Part shown: positions 1 to 6,994 of the stretch, piece after piece
Layout: each line of letters starts with the position of its first letter
Position numbering within the stretch: position 1 is the stretch's first letter
NCBI GenBank assembly: GCA_024278715.1
Contig: JAJRSN010000437.1
Location: 1 to 12,706, forward strand
Direction: 5' to 3'
DNA length: 12,706 nt
From: Calditrichota bacterium
GTDB taxonomy: Bacteria > Calditrichota > Calditrichia > Calditrichales > Calditrichaceae
Program-made: the position numbers and the translations under genes
The notes under the pieces: model-generated
What the model saw: only the letters and a program-made list of their open reading frames with translations
Database searches by the model: none
What the model was told of the DNA's origin: nothing

Positions 1-13
1 ATTCATAAGGGCG

Positions 14-71
14 ATGTGTCAAAAAGCCGCAAAAGTTCCGTGCTCACTTGAATAAGAATAAATTGACACAT
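14..71. repeat. 9-bp inverted repeat (ATGTGTCAA ... TTGACACAT) with outward -35 hexamers
   Basis: ATGTGTCAA at 14-22 is the exact reverse complement of TTGACACAT at 63-71. Each arm therefore reads TTGACACAT outward, and TTGACA is the consensus -35 hexamer. The right arm serves the promoter of the STAS gene. The left arm would serve a minus-strand promoter whose -10 lies beyond the left end of the window. Seen: the repeat. Inferred: a divergent promoter pair or shared operator, and an unseen minus-strand gene to the left. No coding sequence is recognised in 1-126. Confidence 0.4.
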
Positions 72-91
72 TTAAAGCAATTCCTTATTTT
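63..91 (+). promoter_or_regulatory. Sigma-70-type promoter for the STAS gene
   Basis: TTGACA at 63-68 is a perfect -35 match. A 17-base spacer leads to TATTTT at 86-91, a 4/6 match to TATAAT. Transcription would start near 98, leaving a short leader of about 29 bases before the ATG at 127. That leader contains the ribosome binding site AAGGAG at 115-120, six bases from the start codon. Confidence 0.5.
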
Positions 92-126
92 AAGGCTCGA
101 AAGCGATTTTTAAGAAGGAGTTTGAT

Positions 127-468
127 ATGAAAATAAAAGAAAAGGTTGAAAATCATGTGGCAATTTTGACCCTGTCCGGTAAGATGATGGGAGGACCCGA
201 AACTACTGCTCTGCATGATCATATTCGCGGTTTAATTCAGGACGGAATTAAGAGAGTCGTGATCGATTTGGGCGGAGTTAAATGGATTAACAGCACCGGA
301 ATGGGTATTTTAATGGCGTGCATGACAACTTTAAAAAACGCGGGCGGCAAACTTGTTCTGGCTCGTGTTTCCGAAAAAGTAAACAGCCTGCTTATGATTA
401 CACAATTAATTAAAGTTTTCGAAACTTATGAAACCGTTGACAGGGCTGTGGCGGCTTTAACCGATTAA
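127..468 (+). CDS. STAS-domain anti-sigma factor antagonist (SpoIIAA/RsbV-like)
   Basis: A single STAS domain fills the 113 residues, the usual length for free-standing SpoIIAA/RsbV-type antagonists. Such cytoplasmic proteins bind an anti-sigma kinase or other partner and are switched off by phosphorylation of a Ser in the loop before helix 2. The motif here is VVIDLGGVKWINSTGMGIL, with the candidate phospho-Ser at residue 56 followed by Thr57. The usual Asp before it is Asn55, a mild departure. The start is well supported by AAGGAG six bases upstream. The gene stands alone between its own promoter and terminator; no RsbW-type kinase, PP2C phosphatase or sigma factor is adjacent, so the partner is unknown. 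The downstream GAF histidine kinase may be unrelated. Family call is secure; pathway is not. Confidence 0.9.
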   Translation: MKIKEKVENHVAILTLSGKMMGGPETTALHDHIRGLIQDGIKRVVIDLGGVKWINSTGMGILMACMTTLKNAGGKLVLARVSEKVNSLLMITQLIKVFETYETVDRAVAALTD

Positions 469-475
469 TTATATC

Positions 476-503
476 AAGGAACCTTCCCCGGTTCCTTTTT
501 TTT
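476..503 (+). terminator. Rho-independent terminator of the STAS gene
   Basis: AAGGAACC (476-483) pairs perfectly with GGTTCCTT (490-497) across the six-base loop TTCCCC, and the stem runs into an eight-T tract at 496-503. It begins eight bases after the STAS stop codon, so the STAS gene is probably monocistronic. Confidence 0.85.
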
Positions 504-521
504 ATATTTTCCGCCGTTCTA

Positions 522-551
522 TTGATATTATCCTACCTTTAGCTTTATATT
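522..551 (+). promoter_or_regulatory. Candidate promoter for the kinase-deacetylase-methyltransferase run
   Basis: TTGATA at 522-527 (5/6 match) is followed after 18 bases by TATATT at 546-551 (5/6 match). A start near 558 would leave a leader of about 125 bases before the GTG at 683. The gap from 504 to 682 is AT-rich and non-coding; I see no convincing riboswitch or operator in the long leader. Confidence 0.35.
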
Positions 552-682
552 TGAATTATACAATTTTATCCGGATGAATTGGCAGCGACAGGCGTCTTAA
601 TGAATAATAATTCTCAAGAATAAGCAATTCGTATCGATTTTTAGATAAAACAGGATGTTAGTTTAAAAAACAGGTAGATCAA

Positions 683-2437
683 GTGCCAAGCGAGTTAAAA
701 ATATTAAAAGAACGTGTTGCGCTTCTTGAAAAAGAGTTAAAACACAAACAGCTTACAATCTCGTCCATTCACGAGATCGGTAAAGTTCTTAGCTCGGAAT
801 TACGAATCGATCGTTTATTGCCCTTAATCATGGAAGAGGTAACACGATTAATCGACGCCGAACGGAGCACATTTTATATTGTTGACCATGAGCGCGGAGA
901 AATATGGTCTAAAATCGCCCAAAAAGCGGAAGTAAATGAAATACGTTTAAAGATCGGCGTCGGTATTGCAGGGCATGTGGCAAAAACCGGAGAAATTGTT
1001 AATATTCAGGACGCTTATTCGGACCCCCGATTTGATTCCTCGACCGACCAAAAGACCGGGTACCGCACACGCAGCGTTTTGTGCATGCCGATTTTTGAAC
1101 CCGTGCGATCTTCCGAAATTAAACCGAAAATTTTAGCAGTTATTCAAGCGCTTAACAAAAGAACGGGAGTGTTTACCCGCGAAGACGAAGAATTAATGGC
1201 GGGTCTTGCCTCGCAAATCGCCATCATTCTGGTAAACTCGCAGTTGTATCTTGCGCTGGAAAAAAAGATCAAAGAACTAAACCTGCTTTACGATATAGAA
1301 CAGGACGCCTCTTATACCGAAAAGGAAGGCGCCTTATACAAACGTTTAGTGAAAAAACTGGTAAGCACCTTCCAGGTGGAAGCCGGTTTGTTGGCTTTTT
1401 TTGATGAAGAATCGAACCAATTTGGTCCCTTCTATTCGGAAAATATTCCTTCCGGAGACATCAAAAAATTGGATCTTGCTTCCGATTTGGGCATCGAAGG
1501 GCATGTTCTTAAAAGCGGAAAAACTTACATTACCAACTGCGCGCCTCACGATCCCTTGTATTTGCAAAATCAGCCGAGCGGATTGCAGCTTAAAATAAAG
1601 CAGATGATTTGCGCTCCTTTGATTATTAATCAAAGACCGATCGGGATTATCCAGCTTTACAACAAAACGAATGAAAACGACGTCTTTCGCAAAGATGATC
1701 TGAAGCTCATGGATCCCGTGTGCAGGCAAATATCGCGGATGATCGAAGCGCGGCGGTTAAGACAGGAAAAGTTAAAAGCCGAACGATTGGCTACCATCGG
1801 AAATATGCTCAGTACGATTATTCACGATTTGCGCACGCCCATGAATAATATCTACGGCTTTGTCGATTTGATGAGTGAAGAAAATGATCCTAAGGTACGG
1901 CAGGAATACGCGGACATTATTATTAAGCAAATTAAAACCTTGAACAATATGACCTATGATGTGCTGGATTTTGCCAAAGGAAAGACCAATATTCTGCCTG
2001 TTAAATGTCCCGCGAACAAATTGCTTGAAGAATTTAAAAAACTGTTCGGGAACGAAATCCGGAGACGCGGTTACGAATTTGAGGTTGTCTGCCAGGCTAG
2101 CAGTATGCTTTATGTGGATCCGGACAAGATTATGCGCATTTTCATGAATATTATGAAAAACGCTTTGGAAGCTATGGATAAGGGCGGAAAATTTTCCATT
2201 ATTGCCAGGGATGTGAACGGAGAAGTTGAATTTCGATTATCCGACACAGGCAAGGGAATTCCCGAAGAGATCAGGAACCGCCTGTTCGAATCGTTTGTTA
2301 CCAGCGGCAAAAAAGAAGGAACCGGTTTGGGACTGGCAATCGTTAAGAGTTTAGTGGATCAGCACAAAGGGAGAATTGAAGTAGAATCCGCCCCGGTAAA
2401 AGGCACGACTTTAAAAATTTATTTCAAGAAACTGTAA
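683..2437 (+). CDS. GAF-GAF sensor histidine kinase
   Basis: A 584-residue soluble sensor kinase without membrane segments. A short amino-terminal coiled coil (about 1-25) leads to a GAF domain (about 43-187, with phytochrome-like GVGIAGHVAKTGE), a second GAF (about 217-357), a HisKA dimerisation domain and a HATPase_c domain to the end. Catalytic parts are intact: His381 in IIHDLRTPM, N-box Asn493 in MKNALEAM, Asp521 in DTGKG, and the G2 loop around 546-551 (GTGLGL). It should autophosphorylate in response to an intracellular ligand, redox or light signal that cannot be named from sequence. GTG at 683 is the start, since the only upstream in-frame codons end at a TAG (659-661) with no ATG between; the ribosome site (AGG at 672-674) is weak. 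No response regulator is adjacent, so it looks orphan. The deacetylase gene starts two bases after its stop. Confidence 0.93.
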   Translation: MPSELKILKERVALLEKELKHKQLTISSIHEIGKVLSSELRIDRLLPLIMEEVTRLIDAERSTFYIVDHERGEIWSKIAQKAEVNEIRLKIGVGIAGHVAKTGEIVNIQDAYSDPRFDSSTDQKTGYRTRSVLCMPIFEPVRSSEIKPKILAVIQALNKRTGVFTREDEELMAGLASQIAIILVNSQLYLALEKKIKELNLLYDIEQDASYTEKEGALYKRLVKKLVSTFQVEAGLLAFFDEESNQFGPFYSENIPSGDIKKLDLASDLGIEGHVLKSGKTYITNCAPHDPLYLQNQPSGLQLKIKQMICAPLIINQRPIGIIQLYNKTNENDVFRKDDLKLMDPVCRQISRMIEARRLRQEKLKAERLATIGNMLSTIIHDLRTPMNNIYGFVDLMSEENDPKVRQEYADIIIKQIKTLNNMTYDVLDFAKGKTNILPVKCPANKLLEEFKKLFGNEIRRRGYEFEVVCQASSMLYVDPDKIMRIFMNIMKNALEAMDKGGKFSIIARDVNGEVEFRLSDTGKGIPEEIRNRLFESFVTSGKKEGTGLGLAIVKSLVDQHKGRIEVESAPVKGTTLKIYFKKL

Positions 2438-2439
2438 CC

Positions 2440-3384
2440 ATGGGACGTCTGGCATATATCTATCACAAAATATTCGAACAGCATTATCCGGGACCCGGGC
2501 ACCCGGAAAAACCGGAACGATTAACAGCCATTAATACAAAATTAAAACAAAAGAATTTTTTTGATCGCGTGGAAGAATTCAGCCCGGAAGCGGTTGATTA
2601 CGAGAATCTGCGATTGGTTCATGACAAAGACTACATCGAATTTGTTTTGCGGCAAAAGGGCAAAGACGGGGTGATTTTAGACGGCGGCGACACGGTTCTA
2701 AGCAGCCAATCTGTGGATGCCGCGCTTTACGCCGCAGGAGCCGCCACGTTGGCTGTGGATCTTGTGTTTGAGCAAAATTTCGATAAAGTTTTTGCCGCGG
2801 TACGACCTCCGGGACACCACGCCGAAAAAGACCGGGCTATGGGTTTTTGCGTATTTAACAATATCGCGATTGCCGCCAGATATGCTCAAAAGCGCGGATT
2901 TGCTAAAAAAGTGTTGATTATTGACTGGGACGTTCATCACGGAAACGGAACCCAGCACGCTTTTTATGACGATGCAACGGTGTTTTATTTTAGCATTCAT
3001 CAGTTTCCTTTTTTCCCAATGACGGGTTTAAGGGAAGAAACCGGAATCGGCGAAGGCGCCGGCTTTACGCGCAATGTTCCCCTGGCTTATGGTCAGGGAG
3101 ACAGCGAATATGTGGAAATTATGGAAAATACTTTACTGGATCTGGAAAACGGCTTTCGTCCGGATTTAATTCTTATTTCTGCGGGATTCGACGCGCATAA
3201 GTGGGATCCGATCGGCGGAATGCAGGTGACCACAAACGGTTACTACAAACTGACGGAACTCGTGTGCCAGTTTGCCAATCGTACTTGCCAGGGGCGCGTT
3301 ATTTCTCTTTTGGAAGGGGGCTATCATTTGGAAGCCTTAAGTGAAAGCGTTTATAAACATTTATTATGTATGTTAAAACATTAG
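2440..3384 (+). CDS. Histone deacetylase / acetylpolyamine amidohydrolase family enzyme
   Basis: A 314-residue zinc-dependent deacetylase of the HDAC superfamily (class-II-like, as in AcuC or HDAC-like amidohydrolases). These remove acetyl groups from lysine side chains, polyamines or related amides in the cytoplasm; the substrate cannot be told here. The family signature HPEKPERL is near the start. Catalytic residues are all present: the His126-His127 pair in RPPGHHAE, zinc ligands Asp164 and His166 in DWDVHHGNG, third ligand Asp251 in SAGFDAH, and catalytic-type Tyr295 in LLEGGYH. No signal peptide is visible. The ATG at 2440 follows the kinase stop codon by two bases with no clear ribosome site, which suggests translational coupling. 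Regulation of protein acetylation next to a sensor kinase is possible but unproven. Confidence 0.92.
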   Translation: MGRLAYIYHKIFEQHYPGPGHPEKPERLTAINTKLKQKNFFDRVEEFSPEAVDYENLRLVHDKDYIEFVLRQKGKDGVILDGGDTVLSSQSVDAALYAAGAATLAVDLVFEQNFDKVFAAVRPPGHHAEKDRAMGFCVFNNIAIAARYAQKRGFAKKVLIIDWDVHHGNGTQHAFYDDATVFYFSIHQFPFFPMTGLREETGIGEGAGFTRNVPLAYGQGDSEYVEIMENTLLDLENGFRPDLILISAGFDAHKWDPIGGMQVTTNGYYKLTELVCQFANRTCQGRVISLLEGGYHLEALSESVYKHLLCMLKH

Positions 3385-3398
3385 CCAGGAGTTATTCC

Positions 3399-4121
3399 AT
3401 GATTAAAAAGATCATTAACATCTTTTTTTTCCTGGCTTTGGTTGTAGGGTGTGTGCAGGAAAAATCTATGAAACGAGATGAAGATTATTACAGAAAGTTG
3501 CGGATGCAAATGGTTGAGCAACAAATAATTGCCCGCGGCGTAAAAGATCAGTATGTGATAAAAGCCATGCAAAAAGTGCCGAGGCACAAGTTTTTGCCCG
3601 AAACTGAAGCGCCTTTTGCTTACATGGACGAGCCGAGACCGATCGGAGAAGGGCAGACCATCAGTCAACCCTATATTGTTGCTTTTATGACCGAGCAGCT
3701 GCATCTAAAACCGGATTATCGTGTTTTGGAGATCGGTACCGGATCCGGATACCAGGCTGCCGTTCTGGCTGAAATCGTCGATTCGGTGTTTACGATCGAA
3801 ATCATTCCGGAATTAGCGCGGCGGGCGGCGGAATGCTTGAAAAGCCTGGGTTATGATAACGTGGTTGTAAAGCAGGGCGACGGCTACAACGGCTGGCAGG
3901 AAAAAGCGCCTTTTGACGCGATTATCGTCACCGCGGCTCCGCCTAAAATTCCGCCTCCGCTTTTGGAACAACTTAAAAACGGCGGCGTTATGGTGTTACC
4001 CGTGGGAGAATATGTTCAGGAATTGGTGGTTGTTAAAAAGTCCGAACAGGGAATGGCTATGCGAAATGTGCTTCCCGTTCGATTTGTTCCCATGACCGGA
4101 AAAGTTCAGCAGGAAAAATAG
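3399..4121 (+). CDS. pcm: Protein-L-isoaspartate O-methyltransferase with lipoprotein signal
   Basis: This enzyme family methylates L-isoaspartyl residues in aged proteins using S-adenosylmethionine (SAM), starting their repair. The SAM-binding motif I is VLEIGTGSG (residues 109-117), and the isoaspartyl-site signature GQTISQP lies at 85-91. I choose ATG 3399 because CAGGAG (3386-3391) lies seven bases upstream; an earlier in-frame ATG at 3366 lies inside the deacetylase gene without a ribosome site. The 3399 start gives 240 residues beginning MIKKIINIFFFLALVVGC: charged end, hydrophobic core and a lipobox with Cys18, so the product looks like a lipoprotein. That is odd, because SAM is cytoplasmic. 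A second in-frame ATG at 3468 (Met24) has AGGA at 3457-3460, seven bases before it, and would give a soluble cytoplasmic form. Fourteen bases separate it from the deacetylase stop. Confidence 0.9.
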   Translation: MIKKIINIFFFLALVVGCVQEKSMKRDEDYYRKLRMQMVEQQIIARGVKDQYVIKAMQKVPRHKFLPETEAPFAYMDEPRPIGEGQTISQPYIVAFMTEQLHLKPDYRVLEIGTGSGYQAAVLAEIVDSVFTIEIIPELARRAAECLKSLGYDNVVVKQGDGYNGWQEKAPFDAIIVTAAPPKIPPPLLEQLKNGGVMVLPVGEYVQELVVVKKSEQGMAMRNVLPVRFVPMTGKVQQEK

Positions 4122-4262
4122 TTGAAAGTGCGGCGTCATTTTTTTTCTGAATACAAAAAAATTAATAAATTACAAAATTCAGATTTCTCCGACGGCTTTG
4201 CGCGACCCTTTCGGAATATGGGCTTTTACAATTTTGAAGATGTCTTTAAAATTTACTGGTAA
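4122..4262 (+). CDS. Doubtful 46-codon reading frame after the methyltransferase
   Basis: The codon directly after the methyltransferase stop is TTG, and the frame stays open for 46 codons to a TAA at 4260-4262. AGGA at 4111-4114 lies seven bases before the TTG, which is good ribosome-site spacing. The peptide is basic and aromatic, ending in GFYNFEDVFKIYW, and matches no family I know. AT-rich non-coding sequence can yield such a frame by chance, so this may be plain intergenic DNA (4122-4286). No terminator hairpin is visible there, so transcription may continue into the protease gene. Confidence 0.15.
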   Translation: MKVRRHFFSEYKKINKLQNSDFSDGFARPFRNMGFYNFEDVFKIYW

Positions 4263-4286
4263 AAAAGATAGAAACGGGGAAGTATT

Positions 4287-5417
4287 GTGAGGGATTTGAT
4301 TTCGACTACTCGTGAAATCATAAAAGATCGCATGCAACTGGAACCGATGAGTCAGCTTTATGGATCGCCGGTTTTTAAGCAGAAAAAAGAATACCTTGAT
4401 CTGGAAGAATTGGAAGAGATTCAGGATGATTTATTAAAGCACGGAATTTTTTCACACATCGAAAGTTCGCCCGGATTTTATTACTTAAAAATTTTACGGA
4501 CGTCTTCGGGTCAAAGGCGTCCCAAATATTGGCTGCATCTTTTGCTTTTTTTGCTAACTGTTGTTACCACCTCATTAACGGGCTCTCTTTTGCAGGGACA
4601 CGATCCTTTTGCTTCGTGGGCGGATTTTTCAGCCGGTTTCAGTTACTCGTTCGCGCTCTTGTCAATTCTTTTTGCCCATGAGATGGGACACTATTTCGCT
4701 TCCCGCTACTATGGGATCGAAGTGACGCTTCCCTATTTTATCCCCTTGTTTTTACCGGCATTTCATCCCGGAACACTCGGAGCGTTTATTAAAATGCGTT
4801 CTCCGATTCCGCATAAAAAGGCTCTTTTTGACGTAGGAGTCGCCGGTCCGATTGCCGGATTTGTGGTGAGTCTGATTTTTTTGATAATAGGATTTTACCG
4901 GCTGCCGGATACGCAGGGAATTTACGCCTATATCCAACAAATCCATCCCCTTGACGATGCGCACGGGATCAACCTTGTTCTGGGAAATACTATTTTGTAC
5001 GATGTTGTGGGTTCGTTTTTCGGCGCCGGTCGCCTGCCGATGAACGAGATGTACCACTTCCCGTTTATTTTTGCAGCCTGGTTCGGATTGCTGGTGACGG
5101 CGATTAATTTAATGCCCATTGGACAATTGGACGGCGGGCATATTACATACGCCATGTTCGGCGATCGCGCGCGATTGATAGCCATGGGCGCCTTTGCTCT
5201 TTTAATCTTTTTGAACTTTTATTTGATTTCAAATTTCAATTCTTACATTTGGGTTCTGTGGTCTATTCTTATTTTGGTTTTTATTCGTTTCAGGCATCCG
5301 CCTACTCTGGATAATTCGATCGGACTCGATAAAAACCGAAAAATTTTAGGTTGGGTATCGTACATTATTTTTATTGTCTGTTTTTCCCCTATGCCCTTTT
5401 ATGTTCAGAGTTTTTAA
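4287..5417 (+). CDS. Site-2 protease family (M50) intramembrane zinc metalloprotease
   Basis: A 376-residue multi-pass membrane protease of the S2P/EGY type, which cuts proteins within the membrane, often to release anchored regulators. An amino-terminal cytoplasmic domain of about 80 residues precedes the first membrane helix (about 82-102). The zinc motif HEMGH (His131, Glu132, His135) sits at the end of a hydrophobic helix, and the third zinc ligand is Asp282 in NLMPIGQLDGGH. Further hydrophobic helices fill the carboxyl half. No PDZ domain is seen, which separates it from RseP and fits the EGY-like branch. Start is GTG at 4287 with a purine-rich GGGGAAG at 4276-4282. It stands 17 bases before a membrane-anchored unknown protein and era. 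The substrate is unknown; no anti-sigma factor is adjacent. Confidence 0.9.
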   Translation: MRDLISTTREIIKDRMQLEPMSQLYGSPVFKQKKEYLDLEELEEIQDDLLKHGIFSHIESSPGFYYLKILRTSSGQRRPKYWLHLLLFLLTVVTTSLTGSLLQGHDPFASWADFSAGFSYSFALLSILFAHEMGHYFASRYYGIEVTLPYFIPLFLPAFHPGTLGAFIKMRSPIPHKKALFDVGVAGPIAGFVVSLIFLIIGFYRLPDTQGIYAYIQQIHPLDDAHGINLVLGNTILYDVVGSFFGAGRLPMNEMYHFPFIFAAWFGLLVTAINLMPIGQLDGGHITYAMFGDRARLIAMGAFALLIFLNFYLISNFNSYIWVLWSILILVFIRFRHPPTLDNSIGLDKNRKILGWVSYIIFIVCFSPMPFYVQSF

Positions 5418-5434
5418 AAAGGTTAAAAAATTAA

Positions 5435-6028
5435 ATGTTTTACGTTTTTTTAATTTTATTGGTGTTGTTTGTCCTTTGGGGCTTAATGCTCTACGTTCGG
5501 AAATCGCATTGGGATATTGTTCATCGGAATTTACTGGATCTCGAAGATCATTACGAAGGCAAGGTTATCAGGAGGGGATTTGCCGCCCGACCTTTTTTTC
5601 ACGGAAGGGTGGAGGGTCATCCTTTTACATTAAATATCAGCACGGAGCGTCTCGGCGAAAAGAGGATGAATTATATTGATATTAGCTGGGGACTTCCAAC
5701 AAAGGAAGCGTTCACCATTTCGGAATACGAATGGTTAAAAAAGCAAAGGGGAAACGATAAAAAAACAGACCTATTATTGATGAAAATTGCATCCGGAAAG
5801 GAATTTGCTTTTATTCACAAAAACAAAGAGAAATTAAAGAAGATTATGGATAATCCGGCAGTGCGTGAATTCATCTCTCAATTTGAAGATCTTTGTTACG
5901 TATTTTTAAGCAAGAACGGAATTCTTTGCGAGTTCAGTTCTGATAATCTGGCTCAGGCTACTGAATTTTCGCTGCTCAATCGCCGATTACATCTACTAAA
6001 AAATTTAGGAGAGGTTTTTCAGAAATGA
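5435..6028 (+). CDS. Membrane-anchored protein of unknown function upstream of era
   Basis: I do not recognise this 197-residue protein. Residues 1-22 (MFYVFLILLVLFVLWGLM...) form one hydrophobic helix without a cleavage site, followed by RK, so it is probably anchored with the remainder in the cytoplasm. The soluble part begins with a region of alternating pattern (about 40-90: YEGKVIRRGF, FHGRVEGHPFTLNIS, YIDISWG), likely beta-rich, followed by a Lys-rich helical half. No catalytic motif or cysteine pair stands out. The ribosome site is poor (AAGG at 5419-5422, 12 bases from ATG), 17 bases after the protease gene. Its stop overlaps the era start by four bases (ATGA, 6025-6028), so it is very probably translated together with Era. 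A genuine gene; function unassigned. Confidence 0.75.
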   Translation: MFYVFLILLVLFVLWGLMLYVRKSHWDIVHRNLLDLEDHYEGKVIRRGFAARPFFHGRVEGHPFTLNISTERLGEKRMNYIDISWGLPTKEAFTISEYEWLKKQRGNDKKTDLLLMKIASGKEFAFIHKNKEKLKKIMDNPAVREFISQFEDLCYVFLSKNGILCEFSSDNLAQATEFSLLNRRLHLLKNLGEVFQK

Positions 6029-6924
6029 ATCTCATAGAAACACCGTCGAATTTCAGATGCGGCTATGTGGCAATTATCGGCTTGCCGAACGCAGGAAAAT
6101 CAACATTATTAAACGCCTTATTGAACATCAAACTTTCGATTATCTCATCCAAACCGCAAACGACCCGCCGTCGTATTTTGGGTATTTTAAACAAAGAAAA
6201 TTATCAGGTTGTTTTTATTGACACTCCCGGCATTTTAAAGCCCAGGTACAAGTTACAGACGCGGATGATGGAACAAGTGCTTACCGCCACGGAAGACGCC
6301 GACCTGCTGACGCTGATTCTGGATGTCACCGAACCCAGACACCCCATTGAAATAGATTTACAGGCAATGAATCCCAGGAAAAAATCTGTGATTTTACTAT
6401 TAAATAAGATCGATCTCATAAACAGGCAGAATGTTTTGCCGCTCATCGATACGTATAAGGAATTTTATCCCTTTGAAGAAATTATTCCCATTTCAGCCCT
6501 GGGACGGGACGGAGTGGATAAAGTTGAAGAAGAAATCGTTAAACGTCTCCCCCTGCACCCGCCTTTTTACCCGCCCGATGTTTTGAGCGATCAACCCGAG
6601 CGATTTTTTGTCGCCGAAATTATCCGCGAAAAAATTTTTGAGCGATTTTACCAGGAAGTGCCGTATTCCACGGAGGTGGTTGTGGAGGAGTTTAAGGAGC
6701 GCCCGTCAAAAAAAGATTATATTTACGCGGTAATATATGTGGAGCGTCCTTCGCAAAAGGGAATAATTATCGGCAAAAAGGGCGAGGCTCTTAAAAAGAT
6801 CGGCGAGACCGCGCGCCGCGAAATCGAAGAATTTTTGGGCAAAGAGGTCTTTTTGGAATTGCGGGTAAAAGTTAACGAAAACTGGCGCTTTGACGAGCGG
6901 AAATTGAAACGGCTGGGTTATTGA
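6025..6924 (+). CDS. era: GTPase Era
   Basis: A 299-residue GTPase that binds 16S rRNA near its 3' end and helps assemble the small ribosomal subunit. The length is standard. GTPase motifs are in order: P-loop GLPNAGKS (19-26), switch region with KPQTTRRR, DTPG (66-69), NKID (127-130) and a SAL-type G5 motif. The carboxyl-terminal KH domain carries GKKG at 250-253 within GIIIGKKGEALKKIG, and the protein ends in the usual WRFDERKLKRLGY-type tail. ATG at 6025 overlaps the previous gene's stop, and AGGAGAGG at 6007-6014 supplies the ribosome site. It is the last gene of the plus-strand group and faces the sigma-54 regulator tail to tail. Confidence 0.97.
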   Translation: MNLIETPSNFRCGYVAIIGLPNAGKSTLLNALLNIKLSIISSKPQTTRRRILGILNKENYQVVFIDTPGILKPRYKLQTRMMEQVLTATEDADLLTLILDVTEPRHPIEIDLQAMNPRKKSVILLLNKIDLINRQNVLPLIDTYKEFYPFEEIIPISALGRDGVDKVEEEIVKRLPLHPPFYPPDVLSDQPERFFVAEIIREKIFERFYQEVPYSTEVVVEEFKERPSKKDYIYAVIYVERPSQKGIIIGKKGEALKKIGETARREIEEFLGKEVFLELRVKVNENWRFDERKLKRLGY

Positions 6925-6955
6925 CAATTCAATTGTCCGTTGCCCGTGTTCCGGG
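6923..6955. repeat. Palindrome and weak hairpin between convergent genes
   Basis: GACAATT-C-AATTGTC (6923-6937) is a perfect 15-base palindrome overlapping the era stop codon. It is followed by CCCG (6943-6946) pairing with CGGG (6952-6955) over a five-base loop. Neither stem has a T-run on either strand, so a classical intrinsic terminator is not shown. Together they could still mark transcript ends between the convergent era and regulator genes (gap 6925-6994). Confidence 0.25.
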
Positions 6956-6994
6956 AATTTGCTCGTCTTATTGCTTTGCTTTAACTAAGTATTT

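Noticed and set aside
578..595. TTGGCAGCGACAGGC as a sigma-54 (-24/-12) promoter
   Set aside because: The GG and GC pairs are nine bases apart rather than ten and the -12 TTGC is absent, so it does not fit the consensus.
3366..3398. Earlier in-frame ATG at 3366 for the methyltransferase
   Set aside because: It lies inside the end of the deacetylase gene, has no ribosome site, and would put 11 residues in front of a textbook lipoprotein signal; ATG 3399 has CAGGAG at ideal spacing.
6923..6955. Bidirectional intrinsic terminator between era and the sigma-54 regulator
   Set aside because: Stems are present but short (the CCCG/CGGG stem) or loopless (the palindrome), and no T-run follows on either strand, so I list it only as a repeat.
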